Below, piece after piece: positions 9,401-17,582 of a DNA stretch of 64,000 nucleotides. The notes beneath the pieces are model-generated. The model was given only the letters and a program-made list of their open reading frames with translations, was not told where the DNA came from and made no database searches. Positions within the stretch are counted from its first letter, which is position 1; every line of letters begins with the position of its first letter. Source of the DNA: a bacterium (GTDB lineage: Bacteria > Zhuqueibacterota > Zhuqueibacteria > Oleimicrobiales > Geothermoviventaceae); contig JAPWUV010000006.1 in NCBI GenBank assembly GCA_028275345.1, positions 124,001-188,000 of the forward strand, written 5' to 3'. A program made the position numbers and the translations under genes.

Positions 9401-11455
9401 TCAACGGCACAGGATGAACCTCGCGACGGCCGAGCGCGATCCAGCCCGAAGATGACACAGATACACGCCGTTCGGAAGGGGGAAACCCTGCGCCGTGCAC
9501 CCCGACCAGCTGAGACGGTGTGCGCCCGCCGGCCGGTAGCCACTGTCCAGCTCCGCCACCGTCCGACCAAGCGCGTCGACGATCCTCAAACGGACGTCCG
9601 TGCCCATCGGGAGGTAGAACTCGATCTCTACCTGCCCGCTCCGTGAGGCGGCGAGGACTTTCACCTCCAAATCCCGGGGAACGGTCTCTTGTCCCCGGCG
9701 TCTCATCCCGGTTCCGGAAAGCATGCGCTCGAGGGTTTGGGAAAGCGCATGAGGCTCATAGAGGGCGCTGAAATACGCGACTCTACCTTCCGGATCCACC
9801 ACGACATCCCGGGGGAAAGGAGCTACTCTCGGCGCCCGTTCCCCATTGTACAGCCGGTACACGGAAGCGTCCTCGTTCACCAACAGGGGGAAGGAGAGGC
9901 CCAGACGCAAGCCGAACGCGGCCACTTCCTCCGCCCTTTGGCCCCGGTTGATCGCGAGCACCTCCAAGCCTGAGTCCCGATACTGACGCCAGAAATTCCA
10001 TTCCAGGTCCGCAACCTGCGGGCCGCAGGCCGGTCACCACCCGGCGAAAAAGGTGATCAACACGGGCCGTCCGCGGAGTTCGGAGAGCCGGATCGTACGG
10101 CCATCGAGTGCATTCACCAGGGAGAAATCCGGCGCGACATCACCTGGCCCGAGATCGCGCGTGCCAGCCAGGAGGGGAACGTCCTGCACAGGTCGATCGG
10201 CGTCGTTCGAGATCACTCGAAGTTGCGCCTCAAACCTGCCGGCACTGGGTGGCTCGAAGGTCACGGTGACCAGGCTTTCCTCCCCGGGCTCAAGTGCCAA
10301 TGAACGGGGCGCCGCCGAGAACGCGGGATCCGACGCCTCGATGCCCGAGATGAAGACGGGACTGTCGCCCACATTTCGGCAGAGCAGCGTACCGGTCTCC
10401 GCGACTCCCGGCTCAAATCCCCCGAAACCGAGGAAGGAGGGGGAAAGGAAAAGATCCGCCTCGGGGCCTTCGCCTCGCTCCAGAATACGGACTTGCTCCC
10501 AGTCCGCAAGGAACACCCAGGACCCGCGCGCCGCGATCCCGGAGATCCACTCGGCGGCAGGCTCCCTTCCGAGGCGAATTGGGTGCGCAGGATCCCGAAG
10601 GTCGTAGACCTCGCACTCCAATCCTTCGGCCAGGAATAGCAGAGAATCCGCGAGGGTCAGGTGGAAGCAAGCACCGAGCGGACCGATCTCCGCAACACAT
10701 CGCGGATATCTGGCATCCTCCAGATTGTACACCCGGATCCCGGCCGAGCCACGAGCTACGCAAAGAATCCCTCCCGAAGCAGCCAGGAACTGCGCCCCCG
10801 TCGCTGAGCTGTCACGAGCCACAAGCCGCGGCCTACTGAGGTCCCTCACGTCGTACACGACCAGACCTTCTTCGAGGTCTGCGACCAGGAGATGATCAGC
10901 AAGGAGCTGGGCAGCAAAGGCTCTGCGTCCCGGCACGAAGCCCAGGTGGCGCGGAGCCTCCGGAAGGGAGACATCGACGAGCTCGACCCCGCGGCCGTAG
11001 GCTCCCAGGCAGAGTGTGTCCCCCGTGCGCGTGATGCCCTCATACGCAATCTCGCCATCGAAGCGGTAATTCCCCACCAGGCGAGGATGCGCAGGATCGG
11101 TGGCGTCCACGATGTCCATCCCTCCCTGCCGGCGCGTCAGATAGACGTAGCCCCCCTTCACCTCCAGCCTCCAGTAGAACGTCTCCGTCGCGGAGGTGAT
11201 CGGATTGAGATTGGACAACTGTCGGGGTGCCCGGGGGTCGGTGATATCGAAAATAGATAGACCGCCGTATCCTGCGGCGAAGAGGAGGTTGCCCTCCGCT
11301 TTCACGTCCAGGACATGGATGATCTTCAGTCCACTGCTAACCTCGGGGACGAGGGTAGCCACCGGCAAGAGACGGTCCCCGCCCTCCGCTCGTCCCAGGC
11401 ACAATGCCAGGAAAAGGAAATGGAGCCCGATGCGTGCCTGTCCGCGACCGATCAT
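9401..11455 (-). CDS. Secreted LVIVD beta-propeller/redoxin fusion with in-frame UGA (candidate selenoprotein)
   Basis: Read through a TGA at 10034-10036, this is one 684-residue protein. Domains in order: signal peptide; six LVIVD repeats (about residues 40-320, e.g. MDIVDATDPAHPRLV), a beta-propeller; a HYDIN/ASPM-like Ig domain (about 330-425); a redoxin domain starting at APDFSLVNALDGRTIRLSEL (about 436-560); and a C-terminal sorting domain ending in NGVYLCHLRAG and ILCR. The TGA is codon 474 in FFAGW-UGA-PAC, where TlpA-like redoxins have WCxxC, and homology continues in the same frame for over 200 codons. Selenocysteine insertion (U-P-A-C) is therefore more likely than a broken gene. 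Without read-through, a 473-residue protein lacking the active site would result. It lies 10 bases after the previous gene, so they form an operon. Exact function is unknown; extracytoplasmic thiol redox is inferred. Confidence 0.8.
10004..10018 (-). promoter_or_regulatory. Candidate bacterial SECIS hairpin
   Basis: Immediately 3' of the in-frame UGA the mRNA has CAGGU-UGCGG-ACCUG, a perfect 5-bp stem with a 5-nt loop that carries G at its second position. The loop begins 21 bases after the UGA. As I recall, bacterial SECIS elements need a small apical loop with G in the first two positions about 16-37 bases after the UGA. A competing 6-bp hairpin (10015-10029) has its loop only 10 bases away. 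Confidence 0.45.
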
Positions 11456-11465
11456 CTTCCCTGCC

Positions 11466-12308
11466 TCAGCGAAGTACGACGAACTTGCACGAAGCCAGCA
11501 CCCTGCCGTGGCTCACAAGACGGGCAAGATAGGTCCCCGAGGCGACTTCCCTTCCCCGAAGGTCCGTGCCGTCCCAGAAGAGAACGCGCGACAATCCTTC
11601 AGCGCCCGTCTGGTCCCACCTCCGGAGGAGCCGGCCGTCCACGGAGTAGACGACAAGCGCCCAACCGGCCTCGGGCGAGATGATCCTGAACGAAATGCAC
11701 CCATTGGAAGGGTTGGGGAAAGCGGAGATTCGAAATTCGGTTGGGGGTTCAGCGCCGCAGCCGGAGCGCAAGCCAGCTGGCAGGAGCTCAATCTTCGCGC
11801 GGATCAGCAGATCTACGCTGGCGCGCCACCAACCGCAACAGTCTCCGAGGCTGGCACGACCACTGAGCGGCGCGCGGTCCTCCGCCCCGAGCTCCAGAAT
11901 GGACTTCCCGTCCAGTCCGAACACGAGGTGAAAATCCCTCTCCAGGATCCAGTTGTAGGGGCGCAAATCCAATTCGTTCCAGCCCAGTACCCCACCCGTG
12001 ACCGCCACCGGCCCGTAGAGCACATTGGCAGGTTCTCCCGAATTGTCTTCGTGGACGGAAAGTCGGAAGCTCGTCCCATGCGAGGTGTCCCGCAGGAAAT
12101 ACTTGGCCGCAAGAAGCCGCACTGGAAAAGCGGGCGGACTGAACCGCATCGCGAAAAGGCTCGCGTCGCCGAGGTACAGGGTATCGACCGGCTCACCGTC
12201 GTCGTACGCCAATTCCAGCGTGTCCGGCAAGCTCTGGCCCCTCCCGGCGATCGGAACGAGGACAAGACAGAGCACAGCGAGCCCTTTCCTGCTTCTCGAC
12301 CGCGCCAT
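11466..12308 (-). CDS. Secreted protein with C-terminal sorting domain
   Basis: A 280-residue exported protein of unknown role. The N-terminus has a signal peptide (MARSRSRKG, then a hydrophobic stretch to GRGQS). The middle (about 25-175) is beta-rich, with tryptophans and a double cysteine. The C-terminal 90 residues form a FlgD-like/T9SS sorting domain: the AFPNPSNGCISF strand, VVYSVDGRLLRRW, then SGTYLARL and a final KFVVLR. I start it at the ATG 12308 behind GAGGTGG rather than at the ATG six codons earlier. A promoter is visible just upstream and the UGA-containing redoxin gene follows after 10 bases, so both should be made together. Confidence 0.85.
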   Translation of the reverse strand: MARSRSRKGLAVLCLVLVPIAGRGQSLPDTLELAYDDGEPVDTLYLGDASLFAMRFSPPAFPVRLLAAKYFLRDTSHGTSFRLSVHEDNSGEPANVLYGPVAVTGGVLGWNELDLRPYNWILERDFHLVFGLDGKSILELGAEDRAPLSGRASLGDCCGWWRASVDLLIRAKIELLPAGLRSGCGAEPPTEFRISAFPNPSNGCISFRIISPEAGWALVVYSVDGRLLRRWDQTGAEGLSRVLFWDGTDLRGREVASGTYLARLVSHGRVLASCKFVVLR

Positions 12309-12798
12309 AACCACCTCAACGTGCATTCACCGAGAACCGCATCGAATTTAGCCCCCTTCCGCGGAGGGCGCAAGGGAAACGTCCACACCCCTTCGCTACG
12401 GGAGAAGCTGGCAGATCTCCCCGGCCACCGGCGCCCCGTAAAATCGAGGGACAAAGACCTCCCACGAGGGGGGAAATCCGGTCCCACGGGCCCAGTTAGC
12501 GATCAGTTGGATCCATTCCCTTGCAAGACGGGTGAAGCCTCGCCAAGGAGAATCCCGGACGAGCCTCTCAACGCCAATCCGGACCTGACCGGATACGCCC
12601 CCGGCGGATGGCGTCGGACGGCTATTGGGCAAGAAACCTCCTGCTCCAGCGCGTCCGCAGATTCGCCGCCATCGCTCCGCCTGAGCCGGAGTGGCCCGTA
12701 GTGGCAACCAGCGGCAATGGAGAGGCGCAGAGACGATCCAAGCTAAGGAGAGGGGGGTCGCGGCTGGACCTACTGGACTATCCGACAAACCTCTGGAC
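12309..12798. other. Intergenic region downstream of lpxK
   Basis: About 490 bases between the lpxK stop and the start of the secreted-protein operon. It contains the operon promoter (12345-12373) and most of a 29-bp tandem duplication. An open frame on the minus strand (12396-12788, 130 codons) begins inside the duplication and has no ribosome site or recognisable domain; I do not call it a gene. No clear terminator for the lipid A operon was found. Confidence 0.4.
12345..12373 (-). promoter_or_regulatory. Promoter of the secreted protein/redoxin operon
   Basis: Minus strand TTGCGC (12368-12373), 17-base spacer, TAAATT (12345-12350). Transcription would start near 12338, giving a short leader before the ATG at 12308. 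Confidence 0.45.
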
Positions 12799-12821
12799 CT
12801 ACTGGACTATCCGACAAACCT
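12764..12821. repeat. Perfect 29-bp tandem duplication over the lpxK stop codon
   Basis: The 29-base unit beginning CTGGACCTACTGGAC occurs twice without mismatch (12764-12792 and 12793-12821). Each unit itself contains CTGGAC twice, 9 bases apart. The lpxK stop codon (12799-12801) sits in the second unit, so the last residues of LpxK are encoded by the repeat. Confidence 0.9.
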
Positions 12822-13863
12822 GATCGAGCAACGTTTCCCAATGAGGGAGATCTTCGGCGCACGGGGCCAAATCGATCCGGAGAGCCAACCACGGAAGCCC
12901 TTCCCCACTGAGGAGAGGCTGGGCCCGGACGAGATCCTTCTCCGTCGTGACGACAGCCTCCGCCCCGAAGCGCCGGGCACGCGCTTCGATGGCCACCAGC
13001 TCTCGGGCCCGGAACCAATGGTGGTCCGGGAAACACCATTGGCCGAGGATTTCCACTCCCGCCTCGGCGAGCGTGCGAAAGAACTGCTCCGGTGAGCCAA
13101 TACCGGCCACCGCAACCACCTTTGCCCCGCGTAGGGTGTCGAGCCCGACAGGGCTGCCATCGGACCGGATGTAAGCGATGGCCCGAAGCTCTGCTCGAGT
13201 CACGGGGCAGGAAGCCCTCCTGCGAAGCTCCACCCACAAGTGTGCACCGAAGGGATCGTCCGGACGAAAGCGGGTCAGGACCACCTCGTGTGCCCGCCGC
13301 ATCTGCCCGATGGGTTCTCGAAGGGGACCGGCGGGGACTACGTACCGATTGCCCAAGCCAAAACCGGAGTCCACCAGCAAGATGTCCAGGTCGCGGGCGA
13401 TCGACCAATGCTGGAAGGCGTCATCCAGCAGGATGACGTTGGCGCCGTATCGTTCGATGGCGAATCGGCTTGCCCGAATCCGGTCAGCGTCCACGATCAC
13501 GACGGCGCTCGGAAGCCTGCGGGCGATCAAGTAGGGCTCGTCGCCAGCCTCCCGGACAGAGGCAAGGATCCGGCGGCCATCCGAGACAAGGCGTAGGCCT
13601 CGAGATTGGCGTCTCCACCCTCTCGACACGATAGCCACCCGCAGTCCCCTCCGCAGAAGCTGCTCCCCCAGCCAGATGACCCATGGCGTCTTGCCGCTAC
13701 CCCCCACGGTAAGGTTTCCCACGCTGATCACGTAGGCCTCCACTCGGACAGGCCGCTTGAGGCCCGTCAAGTACGCCATCCGGCGGAGACCCCAGCCAAT
13801 CAGGTACAAAGCGGAGAGGGGCAACAGCGGGATGGCAAGCCATCTACTTTTGAAAATGCGCAT
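12799..13863 (-). CDS. lpxK: Tetraacyldisaccharide 4'-kinase
   Basis: Inner-membrane-associated kinase that adds the 4'-phosphate to the tetraacyldisaccharide in lipid A synthesis. It has 354 residues, normal for LpxK. The hydrophobic N-terminus is followed by SVGNLTVGGSGKTP, with the Walker A loop at about 53-60. ILLDDAFQHW carries the family DDxFQH signature, and the VAGIGSPEQFF and FPDHHWF segments are also conserved. The ATG start overlaps the preceding acyltransferase gene by 20 bases, so translation is coupled. The C-terminal QVCRIVQ comes from a local tandem duplication that may have replaced the original end. Confidence 0.95.
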   Translation of the reverse strand: MRIFKSRWLAIPLLPLSALYLIGWGLRRMAYLTGLKRPVRVEAYVISVGNLTVGGSGKTPWVIWLGEQLLRRGLRVAIVSRGWRRQSRGLRLVSDGRRILASVREAGDEPYLIARRLPSAVVIVDADRIRASRFAIERYGANVILLDDAFQHWSIARDLDILLVDSGFGLGNRYVVPAGPLREPIGQMRRAHEVVLTRFRPDDPFGAHLWVELRRRASCPVTRAELRAIAYIRSDGSPVGLDTLRGAKVVAVAGIGSPEQFFRTLAEAGVEILGQWCFPDHHWFRARELVAIEARARRFGAEAVVTTEKDLVRAQPLLSGEGLPWLALRIDLAPCAEDLPHWETLLDQVCRIVQ

Positions 13864-14518
13864 CAGCCGCGGCTTCCAGTTCGATCATGGCCTGCTCGAG
13901 GCGTTTGCCCTCGTGGAGAACCTCGCGAGGGGACCAGCAGGGGGGAATGACGATGGGGTCCCCGTACCAGAGGATGCATCTCGAGAAGGGCAGCCAGATG
14001 GTGAATCGATCCCAGCTGTTGAACTGGATCATCCGGCTGGAGGAGAAGGTGGCTGGGACGATGACCGCCTCGGCCTGTTGCGCCAGGAAAAGCACCCCTG
14101 GTTTGAGTCTGTGCCTCGGTCCGGTGGGCCCGTCCGGAATGATGGCGCCGTCGCTGCCCTCCCGCAGAGCTCGCACGAGTTCCCAAAATGCCTCGTGTCC
14201 CCCCTTGCCGCTGCTCCCGCGAACGGTGCGATACCCCAGGCGGTGCAAGAGCTGGGCGATCATCTCACCATCCCGGTGACGGCTGACCATGGCGCAGATG
14301 CCCTCCCCCCGGTGCACGAAGATGGGCAGCAATATGCGGCCATGCCACAACGCGAAGAGAATCGGCTTCCCCTGCCGGCGCAGCTCGTCCACCTTCTCGC
14401 GGCCGATCATCCGGATCCGCGCGCTCCTCCCCAGCCCCAGGACGAGGAGCCAGCCGAGCCGTGTCGCAAGAAAGAATTCGACCGACTTACGGATGTCCGC
14501 GCTGATCAGCTTGCCCAC
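13844..14518 (-). CDS. DUF374 lysophospholipid acyltransferase-like protein
   Basis: A 224-residue protein of the DUF374 family, related to lysophospholipid and lipid A acyltransferases. It has an N-terminal hydrophobic helix, then the catalytic-type FALWHGRILLPIF (HxxxxD/H-like) segment, RGSSGKGG and IIPDGPTGPRHRLKPG, the family hallmark. Its place between lpxB and lpxK argues for a late or alternative acyl transfer in lipid A or inner-core assembly; the acyl donor and acceptor are unknown. The start is a GTG at 14518. The 66-base gap to lpxB holds no visible promoter. Confidence 0.9.
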   Translation of the reverse strand: MGKLISADIRKSVEFFLATRLGWLLVLGLGRSARIRMIGREKVDELRRQGKPILFALWHGRILLPIFVHRGEGICAMVSRHRDGEMIAQLLHRLGYRTVRGSSGKGGHEAFWELVRALREGSDGAIIPDGPTGPRHRLKPGVLFLAQQAEAVIVPATFSSSRMIQFNSWDRFTIWLPFSRCILWYGDPIVIPPCWSPREVLHEGKRLEQAMIELEAAADAHFQK

Positions 14519-14584
14519 GTCCGCCAGCCCGGATTTCTCCCGATCAACGCATCAGCTGAACGTTACACCTCGCCGGCTGCGTGC

Positions 14585-15742
14585 TCAGCGCACCCTTCCT
14601 TTCCCCTCGCCTTCCAATAGCCCCAGAGCCAATTCAGCTGCCCTCCGCGGCGCACCGGGCGGGCCGAGGGATCGGCGAACCTCCTGGAGATTCTGCCTCA
14701 TCTGCCGTCGCATTTCCCCGTCCGAGAGAAGTTCTCGGAGGACCGGCCTGAGTTTGTCGGCGCGGAAATCCCCTTGGAGGAATTCGGGCACAATCCGTCG
14801 CCCAGCCACCACGTTCACCAGCCCAATGTAGGGCAACGTGATCAGGCTCTTGGCCAAGTGATACGTCACCGGAGAGACGCGGTACACGATCACGAACGGC
14901 GTACCGATGCAGGCCGCCTCCAGGGTAGCCGTTCCCGAAGCCACCACCAGGACGTCGGCATTCCGCAACAAGGCATAGTGCTGATCCGTGAGGAACATCC
15001 GGCCCGGAGGCGCAAGCTGGAGGTACTGTTGATAGACATGCTCGGGCACCGAGGGCGCCTTGGAGATCACCCCCACGAGATGGGGATCGTCGCCAGCCCA
15101 CTGCCGCACGAGCCGGGACATCTCGGGGAGTAGCCTCGTGACCTCCTGCACCCGGCTGCCGGGGATGAGCCCGAGGATCGTACTGGAGGGGGACAATCCA
15201 AGCCGTTGGCAGAATACCTCTCGCGGCGTCTCGTCGTAGGCGATCTCCACGATTGGATGGCCGACGAAGTGAGCGTCGATCCCCGCCTCGCGGAATATCG
15301 GTTCCTCAAAGGGCAAGATCACCGCAAGTCGATCGACGCGCCGCGCAAGCTTTGGGATTCGATTCCGGCCCCACGCCCACACCTGCGGGGCAATGTAGTA
15401 GAACACGGGTATGCCCCGGCGCTTCGCCCTGGCCGCGAAACGCAAGTTGAACCCCGGATAGTCGATGAGGATCACCAGTTCCGGCCGCCGTCGGTCCAGG
15501 AGCTCCGTCATGGCACGAAAGACCCGCAGGAAAGACGGCATGTGGCGAAGCACCTCTGCCAATCCGAGGTAGGCAAGGCGTTCGATGTGGAACTGGAGCT
15601 CCACTCCAGCCTCGCGCATTCGATCCCCGCCAATGCCGAAGAACTCCAGATCCGGTCGCAGGGCCTTCATCGCCTTCACCAGATGGCTTCCGTGCAGGTC
15701 TCCCGAAGTCTCTCCGGCGATGACGAGGATGCGGCAAGGCAT
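14585..15742 (-). CDS. lpxB: Lipid-A-disaccharide synthase
   Basis: Family GT19 glycosyltransferase that joins 2,3-diacylglucosamine-1-phosphate (lipid X) to UDP-diacylglucosamine to make the lipid A disaccharide at the inner membrane. At 385 residues it has the usual length. It begins MPCRILVIAGETSGDLHGS, the conserved nucleotide-sugar enzyme opening, and has DYPGFNLRFA, YYIAPQVWAWG and VASGTATLEAACIGTPFVIVY. Its ATG shares one base with the stop of the upstream methyltransferase gene, so the two are coupled. Confidence 0.97.
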   Translation of the reverse strand: MPCRILVIAGETSGDLHGSHLVKAMKALRPDLEFFGIGGDRMREAGVELQFHIERLAYLGLAEVLRHMPSFLRVFRAMTELLDRRRPELVILIDYPGFNLRFAARAKRRGIPVFYYIAPQVWAWGRNRIPKLARRVDRLAVILPFEEPIFREAGIDAHFVGHPIVEIAYDETPREVFCQRLGLSPSSTILGLIPGSRVQEVTRLLPEMSRLVRQWAGDDPHLVGVISKAPSVPEHVYQQYLQLAPPGRMFLTDQHYALLRNADVLVVASGTATLEAACIGTPFVIVYRVSPVTYHLAKSLITLPYIGLVNVVAGRRIVPEFLQGDFRADKLRPVLRELLSDGEMRRQMRQNLQEVRRSLGPPGAPRRAAELALGLLEGEGKGRVR

Positions 15743-16317
15743 CAGCAGACCCTCCAGCGCAGCACAATAAGGGCCAGCATCAAAGCCAACGTACCGAAGG
15801 TGGATCGCTCGGTCCGAAGGGCACGGGAAAGGGGATCCGGGGTCATGCGGATTGCTCCCTCCCAGGGTCTGAGTCGAGGGATCACGGCGGGGACCTTCGC
15901 GCGGTAGGCCTCATACACCGTCCCAAACCGGTGCGCCAGGTACTCCTGCTCCAACGAGATGATCAGCCCGTACTGGGTCACAAAGAGGGCAAGGGCAAGG
16001 AGGATCATCCACGGCATCCAACTCCAGGCGGCCACGGTCAGCCCGACGAGGTTCAGGAAATTGCCCAGGTAAAGTGGATTCCGGACGTATGCATACGGTC
16101 CTCCGGTCACGAGCACATCTCCTCCGACCCCCCGCGTGGTGCGCGTGGCGCCACCGGCGTACCGGACAGCCCAAACCCGCAGGATCTCCCCCAGTACGCA
16201 ACACACCAGGCCGGCACCAACCGAGGTCGCCGAGGGCTCCGCCAGCCAAATCAGCGCCACGAACAGGGGAATCGGGGTGTACCCGCGCCAGTTGAAAAGC
16301 TTCTGCCGAATGTCCAC
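15742..16317 (-). CDS. Isoprenylcysteine carboxyl methyltransferase-like membrane protein
   Basis: A 191-residue integral membrane protein with about five hydrophobic segments. The signature of the ICMT/PEMT-like family is clear: GPYAYVRNPLYLGNFLNLVG, then EQEYLAHRFGTVYEAYRAKVP near the C-terminus. These proteins use S-adenosylmethionine to methylate lipids, prenylated groups or small amphiphiles within the membrane; bacterial substrates are mostly unknown. It starts with GTG at 16317, four bases after the oxidoreductase gene, and ends on the first base of lpxB. A role in modifying lipid A or a related envelope lipid is suggested by position only. Confidence 0.9.
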   Translation of the reverse strand: MDIRQKLFNWRGYTPIPLFVALIWLAEPSATSVGAGLVCCVLGEILRVWAVRYAGGATRTTRGVGGDVLVTGGPYAYVRNPLYLGNFLNLVGLTVAAWSWMPWMILLALALFVTQYGLIISLEQEYLAHRFGTVYEAYRAKVPAVIPRLRPWEGAIRMTPDPLSRALRTERSTFGTLALMLALIVLRWRVC

Positions 16318-16321
16318 GCTC

Positions 16322-17329
16322 TCACACCATCCCTTCTTCGATTGCGTGCTTTCGCACGGTTTGCTCCACGGCCAGGGCTACCTCCAGGGCACGTCGAGCC
16401 TCCTCCGCCGTCACCCCAAGGCTGGGTTCTCCGCGCACCGCCTTGACAAATTCTCGAAGTTCCATCTCGAGGGCATTCAGCTCCGGTGCGGCAAGCCGCT
16501 CGTAAGAGATTGCTCGCCGCCTTTGCCCTCGATCAATTTGCCCCAATACGAGGCGCGCATCCTTCTCCGGCGGGGGCGCCTCTCCCGCTTCGAGCCGAAA
16601 AACCTCGGCCAGACCGAGAAGGAGATCGACGGACACATAGGCATCTCGCTGAAACAGACGCAGCTTCCGCATCTTTCGCTGCGAGATCCGACTGGCCGTG
16701 AGATTGGCCACACAACCGTCATCGAACTCCAGGCGCGCATTGGCGATATCGGCATCCTCCGACACCACCGCAACCCCTCGCGCGTCGATGCGGCGGATCG
16801 GGGCCCGTACCAGGCTTAGGACCAGATCGATGTCGTGGATCATCAGATCCAGGATAACCGGAACGTCCGTGCCGCGAGGGTCGAAAGGAGCCAATCGGTG
16901 CGATTCAATGAACCGGGGCCTCAGCTCCACCCCGCGCAGGGCCATGATGGCCGGATTGAATCGCTCCACATGCCCCACCTGCAGGACGCGCCGCGCCTTC
17001 TCGGCCGCGATCCGGAGGGCATCGGCTTCCTCCAGAGTCGCCGCCAACGGTTTCTCCATCAGCACATGGACCCCGGCTTCCAGAGCGACCCGACCGATGT
17101 TCAGATGGGCCGAGGTTGGTACGGCGATGGACACCGCCTCCACGTCGGCCAGGAGAGCCTCAAGCGATGAGTACGGCCTGATCCCCCACAGCGCCGCCGG
17201 CTCTTCCAGGCGGCCGGGGTCCGCATCGTACGCTCCCACCACCTCCACCTCCGGGATCCGCAAGTAGTTCTGGAGATGGTATCGCCCCAGCTTGCCGACA
17301 CCCACAACCCCTACTCGGACCTTCTTCAC
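16322..17329 (-). CDS. Gfo/Idh/MocA-family NAD(P)-dependent oxidoreductase
   Basis: A 335-residue dehydrogenase with an N-terminal Rossmann fold (VGVVGVGKLGRYH), the MEKPLA motif near residue 93 holding the conserved Lys, and a C-terminal alpha/beta domain with HDIDLVLSL. The family oxidises sugar nucleotides or sugars. A homologous enzyme, GnnA, makes 3-keto-UDP-GlcNAc as the first step to 3-amino UDP-GlcN used in amide-linked lipid A. The lipid A operon context makes a related activity plausible, but no GnnB-like aminotransferase is present in the window. It is the first gene of the operon, with a promoter and a palindrome upstream. Confidence 0.92.
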   Translation of the reverse strand: MKKVRVGVVGVGKLGRYHLQNYLRIPEVEVVGAYDADPGRLEEPAALWGIRPYSSLEALLADVEAVSIAVPTSAHLNIGRVALEAGVHVLMEKPLAATLEEADALRIAAEKARRVLQVGHVERFNPAIMALRGVELRPRFIESHRLAPFDPRGTDVPVILDLMIHDIDLVLSLVRAPIRRIDARGVAVVSEDADIANARLEFDDGCVANLTASRISQRKMRKLRLFQRDAYVSVDLLLGLAEVFRLEAGEAPPPEKDARLVLGQIDRGQRRRAISYERLAAPELNALEMELREFVKAVRGEPSLGVTAEEARRALEVALAVEQTVRKHAIEEGMV

Positions 17330-17395
17330 CCGAGAAGCCCTCCCTGTTCAAGCCGACCGTAACGCGCGAACCGCCTTCGCATGCCGAACCCGGCC

Positions 17396-17411
17396 GCCCG
17401 AATCTTCGGGC
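17396..17411. promoter_or_regulatory. Perfect palindrome at the start of the lipid A transcript
   Basis: GCCCGAA-TC-TTCGGGC, a 7-bp inverted repeat with a 2-base centre. It sits at the predicted transcription start of the lipid A operon (near 17407). It could be a repressor site or a 5'-end RNA hairpin; nothing else distinguishes these. Confidence 0.35.
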
Positions 17412-17413
17412 CA

Positions 17414-17442
17414 AATCTAACCTGTCGACCCACCACAAACAA
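17414..17442 (-). promoter_or_regulatory. Probable promoter of the lipid A operon
   Basis: Minus strand TTGTTT (17437-17442), 17-base spacer, TAGATT (17414-17419). The same -10 hexamer occurs in the ubiA leader promoter. The leader to the first start codon at 17329 is about 78 bases. Together with the palindrome and the terminator at 17583-17615, this accounts for the gap 17330-17644. Confidence 0.4.
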
Positions 17443-17582
17443 GCGGAATCGAGCACCCTGCCTGCGATCAAAGTCTCCGAGAAGGAACACCGCCCTCCCG
17501 CCTGAGACGCCCCCACTAGCCCGTTTCTGCCTCCCCCTGCGCCTTCAGCGGATCGGACGACCGAGGTCGCCACCGATCATCG

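Noticed and set aside
10015-10029. CCTGCG-GCC-CGCAGG hairpin as the SECIS element
   Set aside because: Its loop is only 10 bases after the UGA, closer than usual for bacterial SECIS elements.
10034-10036. Interpretation as a pseudogene or two separate genes
   Set aside because: The stop is UGA, falls on the catalytic Cys position, and the frame and homology continue unchanged. A second gene starting at TTG 9967 would lack the redoxin active site and a ribosome site.
11196-12701. 501-codon plus-strand open frame
   Set aside because: Antisense to two secreted-protein genes with signal peptides and sorting domains; composition not protein-like.
12396-12788. 130-codon minus-strand open frame between lpxK and the secreted-protein operon
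   Set aside because: Starts inside the tandem duplication, lacks a ribosome site and has no known domain. The last 50 residues look somewhat protein-like, so a decayed gene cannot be ruled out.
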